Positions 11,506-21,264 of a stretch of 64,000 bases of DNA are shown in pieces. A program made the position numbers and the translations under genes. Origin of the DNA: Chondrosia reniformis (Eukaryota > Porifera > Demospongiae > Chondrillida > Chondrillidae); NCBI GenBank assembly GCA_947172415.1, contig OX359199.1:832001-896000 (forward strand), given 5' to 3'. A model generated the notes under the pieces. It worked only from the letters and a program-made list of their open reading frames with translations, was not told where the DNA came from and ran no database searches. How positions within the stretch are numbered: position 1 is the first letter of the stretch; every line of letters begins with the position of its first letter.

Positions 11506-12192
11506 ATGCCTAAACTGTTTTGGATTATTACACTGTGTCTCCCAGTTATCTGTCATGGATATATTGACCCGAAAACGGTGCAGGCAGGTGTCAGTGTTGC
11601 GAATGCAATGATCAAGCTCTTCTCTACCGAGAAAGAGAGAACCCGAGATATCACGGCTGCCGAGGAAGCTATACGGGGAACTACATTTGATCTTTTTCAT
11701 GAGAAAGTATCTACTAAATTATTGTCAGGAATTAAATTGCCTGACTTTGAAAATGTTATTGATAGAATAGCGAAGAGGTTGGGCCTTCCCAATGATATAA
11801 AAGACTCTATCCTGGACGGAAAGTTTGCCGCTGTGAACCAGGAGATAATTAAAGAATTTAAATTCACAAAAGGAGATACTGGAGATTTTTTGTTTGGTCG
11901 TGTAGCAACAGTAAGAACAGAAAATACGATAGACCTTGCTTATGCAATTTACACTTTGAAATTTAAGTTGTCTTCTAGAGTAATAGAACATACAACAACA
12001 AAGATATTCCTGTGGATGCGCAAGAAGAAAGTGTGGCGAGAAACTCAAGAGAGAAATTTAAGTATCAAGGAAAAGGAAGATCTAGAAGAGTACTTCAAAA
12101 AGAAAGTAATTGATGGTTTCAGTGAAAACTTCCAATCATACATTACTGCAGACTCAAGTAAAGTAGCACAGCATGGTCATGAGGAATTGTAA
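11506..12192 (+). CDS. B2: small secreted protein, paralogue of B1
   Basis: 228 aa, starting MPKLFWIITLCLPVICHGY (signal peptide), about 90% identical to B1 by eye. Differences cluster in the first third of the mature chain (KTVQAGVSVANAMIKLF against QTVLAGVKVANAMIKHF) and near the C-terminus. It keeps IKDSILDGKFAAVNQ, FLFGRVATV and TIDLAYAIYTLKFKL. Intact frame and no intron. Function unknown. Confidence 0.75.
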   Translation: MPKLFWIITLCLPVICHGYIDPKTVQAGVSVANAMIKLFSTEKERTRDITAAEEAIRGTTFDLFHEKVSTKLLSGIKLPDFENVIDRIAKRLGLPNDIKDSILDGKFAAVNQEIIKEFKFTKGDTGDFLFGRVATVRTENTIDLAYAIYTLKFKLSSRVIEHTTTKIFLWMRKKKVWRETQERNLSIKEKEDLEEYFKKKVIDGFSENFQSYITADSSKVAQHGHEEL

Positions 12193-12389
12193 AGTGTCTG
12201 TGCTGAATGGCCTAGCCTTTTTGCATAGTTAGCTAGATATCATTAGAATTGAAACGTTTCTAGCAAGCCAATAATATGCTTTATTATATATGTTACCTAT
12301 GCATGGAGATAGACGTGTAAATATGCATATATTAATCCTTTACATAACAAGTGGAAAAAATTGTCACTTGCACTGCACATTTTTAATTA

Positions 12390-12489
12390 GACTACCATAC
12401 CATGCTGAATATACTGGTTCTCGTCCTATCATCAAAGTCAAGCAGCATCGGGCTGGGTAGTTAGTACTTGAATGGCCGGTGACGGCCTG
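12390..12489 (+). pseudogene. 5S rRNA pseudogene / 5S-derived repeat
   Basis: About 100 bases match nucleotides 3 to about 95 of the 5S gene at 24403-24521, including ccatgctgaatatactggttctcgt and gtcaagcagcatcgggctggg. Small changes occur in the internal control region (tagttagtacttgaatggcc), and the last 20 bases are absent. It lies at the right end of duplication unit 2. Confidence 0.8.
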
Positions 12490-12736
12490 TTGTAATCACA
12501 GCCAGTTAAGACAGTTACCCATCCCTTAACCCAACAGGCTTGTTAGAGGCTGTGCCCATCTCTATGATGATCCTCCTTTTGGGCTAAAGTGCATGAGTAG
12601 GCACACTAACTTTAGAGGTCAAGCATGTGAGGAAGTTTATTGGAAAGTTCACTGCTTTATAAATAATGCTGTCACAACCATTAAAAAGTAAATTCTTTCT
12701 ATTATGTACATACTAAACAAATAGCTACACATGCAT

Positions 12737-13502
12737 GGCTCAGTTGAGGATGTACATTGATACAGGAATATATAGAGCATGACTGTTGCTGAGGCTCACT
12801 AATGACATATTATTTTAAATTAAGAATGCAACAAACATCATATATAGTTATATACATTCTACGATACTATATATATGAATAAACTTAGACATTATAAATA
12901 TATTGCATAGTGTCACATAATAAGTGAGACTTTTGTAATCCTGCATTTACATGTACATGTACATGTGAGGTTTCATAGCTATATAAAAAATTCTCCACTA
13001 TAAACTTGCAATTGACAGCCTCAAAATATTGTTAGTTCCATGCAACCACGTGCAAAAAGTGGGCGTGGTAACCAGAAGTGGGCGTGGCATCCCTAAATAT
13101 ATTCGGGCATAGCTATGCCTCCTGGTATATATACAGCCATTTCATGGATAGAATTAATACTGACAAAATAGATCTGACATGAACAATCTGTGGTTTGGAC
13201 TACTGTTGGGAACCAGTACACTATTTATAGGATTTAATGGTGCATGGTTTGGCATCATTGACACTATGATAAATCTGTTCTCGAGTGAAGTGGAGAAGGT
13301 AGTCGATATCAGGGAAACGGTTGATGATATTCGCGACACAAATTTTGATTACTTCGATGAAAAAGTGGAGAGCGAACTCATGTTTGGTATCGAGCTATCA
13401 GAGTACGATTCCGTAGTTAATTCACTAGCAATTAACCTAGGTTTACCAGACACTGTTAAGGACACACTTTTGTCAGCCAAAAATCAGCTATATATACGGA
13501 GC
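12737..13502 (+). repeat. Segmental duplicate of 22436-23189
   Basis: About 760 bases nearly identical to 22436-23189, starting inside the retrotransposon reading frame (gttgaggatgtacattgata) and ending within gene C. A few single-base changes and small indels are visible. Confidence 0.85.
13059..13087 (+). promoter_or_regulatory. Paired gtgggcgtgg motifs upstream of C1
   Basis: Two copies of gtgggcgtgg, 19 bases apart, about 100 bases before the C1 ATG; the same pair is at 22754-22782 before C2. They resemble GC-box/KLF-type sites. A TATA-like ggtatatata follows at about 13123. Confidence 0.35.
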
Positions 13503-13601
13503 AATGGAAAATTTATATTCAAACCATGTGTTATATTAATAAAAAATTTCAATTTGTCAGATAACTGTGAAACCAACATATATCATGGTACATGTGCATA
13601 G
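13179..13601 (+). pseudogene. C1: truncated copy of secreted-family gene C2
   Basis: The first 100 or so residues, signal peptide MNNLWFGLLLGTSTLFIGF included, are the same as C2 except one residue (LGLPD for LGLPG). After KNQL a 4-base insertion (agctatatacgg for agctacgg) and then unrelated repeat DNA replace the rest. The frame ends in 30 residues of repeat-derived sequence. All downstream family blocks (FGRVA, TIDLAYAIY, SIKEK) are missing. It could at most make a short secreted peptide. Confidence 0.75.
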
Positions 13602-13955
13602 GAAATGTCTGGCGAAGTTTTGCTTAATTAATTATATAAATGAGCAAAATAATCAAGATAATAATGAAAAATTCAAGGTTACGATTGCGCAATCTGATGA
13701 TGTATTATGATGTTTCCACCTCTCGTATATTGCTCCGTATACACTTTTAGTGAATCTTGTGACGTTGCGAAAACGTCACCGCCTCGTTGCTAAAGAAGAC
13801 CATCCCTTTCGTGAACGGCTGTGACAAGTCGACGCTCTCCTACGAGAAGGAGCTACGGAATAAGCGAGTTGTAGCGAAGGTTAGATAAAGCGTATTTGTA
13901 TACGTTCATGTTAAGTTTAAGCCAGAATTGTTGCTATATATTGATGTAAAATAAA
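13503..13955 (-). mobile_element. Dispersed repeat, inverted copy of 20455-20910
   Basis: The reverse complement matches 20455-20910 throughout (for example ggttagataaagcgt and gacaaattgaaattttttat). Part of it also matches 18104-18210. It begins exactly where C1 loses homology to C2. No coding capacity is recognised. The element type is unknown. Confidence 0.75.
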
Positions 13956-14080
13956 TAAAATAAATTCTTCTGTATACAAGAGTAAGTAAAGAAACAGTAG
14001 TTCTGAACTGAATTCCTAATAGTTTGTGATCTAAGGGACCTGAAATAATATTTTGTTAAATCAAATTCATGATTGCCATA

Positions 14081-14137
14081 ACTCAGCTATTATGGGTGTG
14101 AACATGGAGACATGTTCACACCCCAAATGGCTGAGCT
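14081..14137. repeat. Perfect hairpin, 13-bp stem with 4-base loop
   Basis: gggtgtgaacatg at 14094-14106 pairs perfectly with catgttcacaccc at 14111-14123 around a gaga loop. Imperfect pairing extends outward to ctcagc / gctgag. It is probably a small foldback repeat. Otherwise 13956-14334 shows no gene. Confidence 0.6.
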
Positions 14138-15231
14138 GAGCTGAACATGGAGCTTGGGGTTATATAAACTGTACAAGTAATTGTTTTTCAGGTATACCTG
14201 CTGTACTATACCAGTATATGTTCATGTACCTATACCAGTGATCAATGTAATGGAAATCCTTGTGCGTACTGTGTGCTTATTACTAATAAGTAATTTATAT
14301 TGTTACTATGGGCATGTTTGTATATAATATGTAGGTGATAGGTAAGAGTAGTGAGGTGGTGGGGGAGGGAGGAGATGAGGAGAAATACCTCATTGCTACC
14401 AGCGAGCACCCGATTGCTGTCTTCCACCGTGGGGACTGGATGGATCCCACTGAACTACCAAAGAGATATGCTGGCTTCTCCACCTGCTTCAGACAAGAGG
14501 TGGGAGCACATGGCAGAGACACAAGAGGAATATTCAGAGTCCACCAGTTTGAAAAGGTTGGCTAATAGGTCTGTATAGTTCATATACTTCCCTCTGAAGA
14601 GCTGTGCATAGGAATATCTACACTAATGGTTAATAGGAGATGTTAAACATGTGTAATTGGTAGTTGTTAATGATATGCATATTGAAATACTTTGACAAGA
14701 CAAGCTTTCATACATATAAATAAACAATCGGTACACTCAGGTGACTTCCATTATACCTAGCAAATGCTTGAAAGGTCAGCTGATTTCAGATGGTTAATGA
14801 AATTCATTGAGTTGAGTATGTACATGTTCATTTTACATGCAGCTAATGGAATAGGTAAAGAATAATCCCTAATGAAACTGTAACCACATTTCTATATCAG
14901 AGGATGATATAGTATTTTTTAAATAGGAACTTAAAGAGTATATGATGAGAGGAGCCTAATGTCAAATTGTCATGGTTGTCTGCTATATATTCCAGTCCCT
15001 TATCTCATGACTATATCTCATTATCCAACTTGGTGTGTTTAGGTTGAACAGTTTTGTCTTACTAGTCCTCATGATGGAGAGTCTTGGAAGTTATTTGATG
15101 AAATGATTGACAATGCTGAGAAGTTCAATCAGGCACTCGGTCTACCTTATAGAATAGTCAATATAGTCTCTGGAGAACTGAACAATGCTGCAGCTAAGAA
15201 ACTTGGCAAGTCTAGTAAAAATGTCTGCCTC

Positions 15232-15604
15232 CCTGCCCCACCGACCTACCTCCTTCCCTTCCTGCCTGCCCCACCGACCTACCTCCTTCCCTTCCTGCCT
15301 GCCCCACCGACCTACCTCCTTACCTCCCTGCCTGCCCCACCGACCTACCTCCTTCCTTCCCTGCCTGCCCCACCCACCCACCTCCTTACCTCCCTGCCTG
15401 CCCCACCCACCCACCTCCCTCCCTCCCTGCCTGCCCCACCCACCTACCTCCCTCCCTCCCTGCCTGCCCCACCCACCTACCTCCCTCCCTCCTTGCCTGC
15501 CCCACCCACCTACCTCCCTCCCTCCTTGCCTGCCCCACCCACCTACCTCCCTCCCTCCTTGCCTGCCCCACCCACCTACCTCCCTCCCTCCTTGCCTGCC
15601 TGCT
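15232..15604 (+). repeat. 33-bp pyrimidine-rich minisatellite, about 11 copies
   Basis: Unit like gccccacccacctacctccc plus tccctccttgcct, repeated head to tail just inside the SerRS intron. It opens long Pro/Leu-rich frames in several registers that are not genes. Confidence 0.9.
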
Positions 15605-15625
15605 TGTAGATATATTTTTGGTTGT

Positions 15626-15845
15626 TACATGAACACAGGGGTGGGTCAGCTAGTGTTACATGAACACGGGGGTGGGTCAGCTAGTGTTACATGAACACAG
15701 GGGTGGGTCAGCTAGTGTTACATGAACACAGGGTGGGTCCACTAGTGTTACATGAACACAGGAGTGGGTCAGCTAGTGTTACATGAACACAGGGGTGGGT
15801 CTGTTAATATTATATAAACACTGGGGTGGGTCCGCTACTGTTATA
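15626..15845 (+). repeat. 31-bp minisatellite, about 7 copies
   Basis: Unit gttacatgaacacaggggtg plus ggtcagctagt, with the last copies diverged (ttatataaacactggggtgg). Confidence 0.9.
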
Positions 15846-15984
15846 AAGAGATGTGTAGCAGTGGGAGGATCTTACTGAACTCAGCAGATTATATTGCAGA
15901 TATGTGTGTAGTCTCCAGTGTCCAATATCACCATGATCATGCAATCACTGGAATTTAGGTTAATATTAGTTACATGTGCATATA

Positions 15985-16495
15985 CAGTGGAACCTTGCTT
16001 AACGACCACCTCAGTATTAAGACCACCTCAAAATTGCAACACATTTTTTTGGTCCCGAGTAATTCTTGTATCTCGCACTGTACTTTAGGTGTTCAGAAAA
16101 GTGACCACCTCGGAATTCACTTTTACGACCACTATTTTCGGACCGATATTAAATAACCGGCAAATAACCTTGGTATAACAACCAGGTGTGAAAACAAAGT
16201 TCGAGTTCCGGTCGTCACCAATGCCATATCTCATAGAAAACGTTTGTGCAAGCTTTACCTTAGTAAAAGTGCTTTCTAAATCCCTTTTGCTGGTTCAATG
16301 CTCGACGTTAAGGAAGAAAAAGCTTATTTTTCAAGGTAGAAAACGAAAGCCAGCCGAGCGCCCGCCATTTTGTTAACAGATATTTCCTACGTCTACATGT
16401 ACGTAATAATTTCACAATTTCACAATTAGGACCACCTCAAAATTAAGACCAAAAAATGTGGTCCCAAAGGTGGTCACATTTGTGAGGTTTCACTG
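15985..16495. mobile_element. Tigger/pogo-like MITE
   Basis: Terminal inverted repeats cagtggaacctt and aggtttcactg, flanked by TA on both sides; subterminal 'gaccacctcaaaatt' motifs recur in both orientations. TA target and CAGTG ends are typical of pogo/Tc1-mariner elements. No transposase is visible. Confidence 0.75.
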
Positions 16496-16650
16496 TACAT
16501 ATGAATACAATGGCAAATATTTGAGGTAGCTAATGTTACAACTAGATATCCTTATGTATAGTAAATTATGGGAGTGTTACTTTAACTATAGATATAGCTA
16601 ACCTAACAGCTATAATAATGAAAGATTCTTCCCTAACTATGTCAAACTTA

Positions 16651-16820
16651 CCTTTGAAAGGGTTCATCTTTCAATCTCTTTTGAGCATCTGCACAGCCTC
16701 TTGGTTGGAATTCTTGTCAGATGTTTCAATCCAGGGATCAGTTACTGCATGAAGAGGTCTCCTGTGAGGTCAAAACATGCATCTTTAGATACTCAAAAGA
16801 TAAAAGATGAACTTCTTTAA
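16651..16820. mobile_element. Foldback repeat, family 'ttcatctttcaatctcttttgag'
   Basis: The arms ggttcatctttcaatctctt and agataaaagatgaacttctt are inverted. The centre (cagatgtttcaatccaggga ... gaggtctcctgtgaggtcaa) is a degenerate version of the middle of the copy at 51642-51814. Confidence 0.55.
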
Positions 16821-17552
16821 AGTGTATGGAGCTGCTATTTGTGTGTTACATATTGAAAGTCTTTTGGGCTTCACATGTAACATCTTCTTCTCCATGCACA
16901 GACTGAGTTTGTTCACATGTTGAATGCCACATTATGTGCCACTACTAGAACCATCTGTGCCATCCTGGAGAACTACCAGACAGAGGAGGGTGTGGCAGTG
17001 CCGGATGTACTAAAACAATGGATGCCTCCTCATTATAGAGACTTTATCACGTTTGTGAAGCCAGCCCCAATTGATGAGGAGAAGTGCAAGTGCAAGAAAG
17101 AAAAGAAGAGGAAATAATTATTTATTTGGTACATACATAATAATGTATTCCTATGTTTTGATTGGTGTAGGTCATGATCAGTTATTATTGCAATTAAAAA
17201 CTTTATGTAGATTCCTAAGCATCAACCATAACACTGTCCACCAAGTAAGTGTATAATAATAGATCGAGTCCCTTTTGCAAAGAGAAATGCTGTGCTATTA
17301 TTAATGGTAAGGTTCTCCTTAAAGGTGCGGGGTAAACGGCATGGTGGTCCAATAAGTAGAGAAGCTATATAAAAGAAGCTGATCATGAAAGAATGAAAAA
17401 TATAAAGTTTGGTAGCTTCATTGTTATCACCCAAACTGGTGGTGTGACCAGGTAAAACATGTTTTATAGTCAAGTTTTATCAATTGTCAACTCAAATAAA
17501 AAAGGAATTTAAAGTCTTACCATATGGGCATTGATCTTATGTAAATATTATA

Positions 17553-18018
17553 TAATATTAAAATTACAATCAAGTACTACACAGTACAAGTTACAAATTT
17601 ATGAGATCCAAGTGACTATGTAATATTAAAATTACAATCAAGCTATATAGTACTAGCTACACAGTGCCAGTTACAAAATTAAAGAGATCCAAGTGACCCC
17701 TAGGATAATCAATATTTTAAATAGTACGTATAGTTGCAGACTTTGAAATTCTTAACTACTGCATGCATAGAGAGTAATAGTTGATACAGATCATCCAATT
17801 GCAAGGTAGAACACATGGCCTACCAATTACCTTTTCACATCTTAGTATAGACTGATGATGATGCATGCATCTGCATGCCATATATCAACAAAGGTTCCAG
17901 TCTTAAAGGGGTCTAAGCTAATAACCACAGCAGATTTGATTTGCCTTGTGAGGGAGCTAAGAATACCGACGGTTGGTTGCATGCATTCGCATAATCAACA
18001 GGGTTAGAGACCATTTTG
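17553..18018 (+). repeat. Left arm of a long inverted repeat
   Basis: About 466 bases, reverse-complement match to 19358-19823. Near its outer end the arm has two tandem copies of a block around taatattaaaattacaatca and agatccaagtgac. Between the SerRS end (17117) and this arm no gene is seen. Confidence 0.85.
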
Positions 18019-19357
18019 TAACTTGTACACAAGGGACATCATATGACATACATATATAAAGGCCTTGGCCTTTTATGTCCTTGTGTATTTTCGCCAGATG
18101 TTTGACATACACATGTACCATGATATATGTCGGTTTCACAGTGATCTGACAAATTGAAATTTTTTATCAATATAACACATGGTTTCAATATAAATTTCCC
18201 TTAGGTTTTCTATAGTCCTATGGCCTTTTATATACAGACTTTATCCTCTGTTTTCTAACAAACGAAGACCTAAATCAAAAATCCCTTAATTTCAAATGAG
18301 TTTTATACCCTAAACTTTATGATACTATTCTCATTCTGTTGCTAGGTCCTTTCTTGGAGCCATATGAATTATTTAATTATACTATTTATTTATTTATATT
18401 AGATTACCTTATATAGTATATTGTAACTTGTACTGTATATAGAGAGAATATATATAATGCACCACCTCTGAACTCGGTGCTTGTGTATGTGACTGTCTGG
18501 GAAGTGTGGCCTGGTATATAGCAATTGCGGACCCCACATTTTACCGAATACAATCAAATAACGGACGGCATCTCCAACTGCTGACAAAAGGCCAAGGACT
18601 ATTCACAAGTAATCGCTAATCTCTACTGTTGCACGTGACACAATGCTATCTACCGTGCAAAGTTCAAAGTTCAATCAATGTTCATTCAATGCACCCAATT
18701 ACTCAATCAGACATGTGTAGTAAAACAGAGTCCTAGATTGGATGAAATAGCTACAAAATAACCGCTTCGTTAAATAACCGTTTTGTTCAAAAGTAAAGAC
18801 CTAGGCTATCTGACGGTACAAAACTTGCGACAGTTGGCGGCCATTTAATATTGTGCAATACCGCAACGATTAAATTTAGTTCAAACCCTTATCTTAGATG
18901 TGATGAAAGCAGACTATGGCTACGGTTACCTAACTTTAGACAGCGTTTAAAATTCTGAAATGCTATGTTTCCGATGTTTGATGAAGCTGCCCGTTGACAG
19001 ATGGTCCGAAAGGTCTAGCAAAAGAAGCAAGCCACCAGAAAACGCACGATCAGAACTTTGCAAATGAAACACTCGTAGATTGCTGTTGTTACACTGGACT
19101 TGCATATAGCATTATATGAAACGCTACTCACTGTTTATTTAGGTGATACAGCGCTGTCCGTGTGATGGTGTCCGAACATTGCATACTTACTCTACAATGT
19201 ACTTAAATTAATAATAGTTTTGTAGTTTTTAATAAGATTATGAGTCCTAGATTGCCAGTTATTGCATAGCTGGTGCTGCTCATGTGTTCCATTGAAAGCA
19301 CACATGTGTCTGGTAGATTAAGATAAAGAAATACACTTTAATATTGTACGTGCAAAA
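18019..19357. other. Spacer of the long inverted repeat
   Basis: It contains a partial copy of a dispersed repeat (18104-18375, direct match to 20811-21080) and a piece around 18458-18530 (tgcaccacctctgaactcgg, gtgcttgtgtatgtgactgt) that recurs at 56480-56540. No transposase or other gene is recognised in it. Confidence 0.5.
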
Positions 19358-19823
19358 CAAAATGGTCTCTAACCCTGTTGATTATGCCAATGCATGCAAC
19401 CAACCGTCGGTGTTCTTAGCTCCCTCACAAGGCAAATCAAATCTGCTGTGGTTATTAGCTGAGACCCCTTTAATACTGAAGCCTTTGTTGATATATGGCA
19501 TGCAGATGCATCATCTTCAGTCTATACTAAGGTGTGAAAAGGTAATTGGTAGGCCATGTGTTCTACCTTGCAATTGGATGATCTGTATCAACTACTACTC
19601 TCTATGCAGTAGTTGAGGATTTCAAAGCCTGCAACAGTACTAGTGTGACTAAAGTCTTGTACTGTTTAAAATACTGATTATCCTAGGGGTCACTTGGATC
19701 TCTTTAAATTTGTAACTTGCACTGTGTAGCTAGTACTTGATTGTAATTTTAATATTACATAGTCACTTGGATCTCTTAAATTTGTAACTTGTACTGTGTA
19801 GTACTTGATTGTAATTTAATATT
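19358..19823 (-). repeat. Right arm of a long inverted repeat
   Basis: Reverse complement of 17553-18018; for example ggtctctaaccctgttgatt here against aatcaacagggttagagacc there. About 90% or more identical by eye, with short indels. Confidence 0.85.
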
Positions 19824-20008
19824 TTATATATTTGCTAGTAACTTGCACTGTGTAGTGTACTTGAGTGTAATTAGCTAACAAAGTATTTCACTATACTTAT
19901 AGACATTCGCTATAAGCAATTTCGTTACTGTATGTAGTACACATGGAAAACGTACTAACATGGATAAGAATAAAGCCTAGTTGAAAGTCAGCAATATGAA
20001 TTTACTAA

Positions 20009-20311
20009 TTCTGGACGTTTCGACCCAGAGGTCTTCATGCATCAGCAATATATGAGGAGTGGGAATACAATTCAGTATAAATAGGAAATTAGTAAATTCA
20101 TGTTGCTGATTCTGGACGTTTCGACCCAGAGGTCTTCATGCATCAGCAATATATGAGGAGTGGGAATACAATTCAGTATAAATAGGAAATTAGTAAATTC
20201 ATGTTGCTGATTCTGGACGTTTCGACCCAGAGGTCTTCATGCATCAGCAATATATGAGGAGTGGGAATACAATTCAGTATAAATAGGAAATTAGTAAATT
20301 CATGTTGCTGA
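20009..20311. repeat. 101-bp tandem repeat, 3 copies, with hammerhead-like motif
   Basis: Copies start at 20009, 20110 and 20211 and are almost identical (ttctggacgtttcgacccag, aggtcttcatgcatcagc, ggagtgggaatacaattcag). On the reverse strand each unit reads CTGATG-CATG-AAGACC-TCTG-GGTC-GAAACGTCC. This is a hammerhead-like core with a 4-base insertion in the conserved CUGAUGA box. Confidence 0.8.
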
Positions 20312-20454
20312 CACTCAACAAAGCTTTATTCTCGTAATGATCGCAACAAACACTCCTAATTCCTACACATGGACAAGTAAAAATATTAACAGATAACGTA
20401 AGAAGAGAAGACAGAGCTTAAATTACCAAAGTAATACGGTCGACCAAACGAATC

Positions 20455-21080
20455 CAGTCTTTCGCATCAATATAGGAACAACTCTGCCTCAAACTTGACG
20501 GGAACGTATACAAAAACGCTTTATCTAACCTTCGCTACAACTCGCCTGTTCGGTAGCTCCTTCTCGTAGGAGAGCGTCGACTTGTCATAGCCGTTCTCGA
20601 AGGATGATCTTCTTTAGCAACGAGTCGGTGACGTTTACGCAACGTCACATGATTCACAAAATGTGTGTACGGAGCGACATACGAAGGTGTTGGTGACGCA
20701 TTAGAAAAACATCACAATACATCACCAGCTTGCGCAATCGTAACTTTGAATTCTTCATTATATCTTGATTATTTTGCTCATTTAATTAAGCAAAACTTCG
20801 TCAGACGTTTCTTATACACATGTACCATGATATATGTTGATTTCACAGTTATCTGACAAATTGAAATTTTTTATCAATATAACACATTGTTTGCATATAA
20901 ATTTCCCATAGGTTTTCTATAGTCCTATGGCCTTTTATATGCAGACTTTGTCCTCTGTTTTCTAACAAACGGAGGCCTAAATTAAAAATCCCTTAATTTA
21001 CAATGAGTTTTATACCCTAAACTTTATGATGATATGCCCATTTTGTTTCTAGGTCCTTTCTTGGAGCCATATGAATTATT
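20455..21080 (+). mobile_element. Dispersed repeat, direct copy
   Basis: Its first 450 bases are the inverse of 13503-13955. Its last 270 bases match 18104-18375. Likely a non-autonomous element; its ends are not defined. Confidence 0.65.
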
Positions 21081-21264
21081 TAATTAATTAATTATATTAT
21101 TATTATTATTATTATGAGTACAATAAATCAGTAAAACGGGGATATATACTAACATCAAAAATCAAAATACAACCTTAACATAAAATTTAAATTTACAATG
21201 GATAAATAATAATAATAATATTAATAATATTATATAATATATATATAATATAATGTAAATTTGT

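Larger units (their letters stand above)
9775..12415. repeat. Tandem duplication unit 2 (A2/B2)
   Basis: Second copy of the A/B block. Its 3' flank differs from unit 1 mainly by a 227-base palindromic MITE at 10275-10501. Between 9545 and 10723 there is no gene apart from this insertion. Boundaries are approximate. Confidence 0.8.
12193..13178. other. B2 to C1 intergenic region
   Basis: In order it holds the B2 3' flank, the 5S-derived piece, a third copy of the A-gene 3' flank (12560-12690), a 60-base stump of the non-LTR retrotransposon otherwise found at 21265-22503 (12738-12800), and a C-gene promoter region nearly identical to 22504-22870. Confidence 0.6.
14335..17117 (+). pseudogene. 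SARS1: Partial seryl-tRNA synthetase locus (cytosolic type)
   Basis: Three exons of eukaryotic SerRS are readable. 14335-14556 covers [17 protein letters not shown] to IFRVHQFEK and includes class II motif 2 ([16 protein letters not shown]). 15043-15205 runs [18 protein letters not shown] to NNAAAKKL. 16902-17117 runs [18 protein letters not shown] to a lysine-rich end and a stop. The N-terminal coiled coil, motif 1 and the exon that should hold motif 3 (after AAAKKLD) are not found. That exon's place holds minisatellites and a Tigger-like MITE. Introns keep their place, so this is a DNA-level partial copy or a gene with lost exons. The second exon seems to use a GC donor (ttg|gcaagt). A functional enzyme is not possible from these exons alone. 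Confidence 0.8.

Noticed and set aside
15103-15694. Proline-rich frames after the second SerRS exon
   Set aside because: Read-through of the exon into the 33-bp minisatellite; the exon ends at about 15205.
19344-19616. 90-aa frame in the right arm of the inverted repeat
   Set aside because: Not open in the left arm and no recognisable domain.
20009-20311. CRISPR-like array
   Set aside because: Three direct 101-bp repeats with no spacers, in an animal genome.
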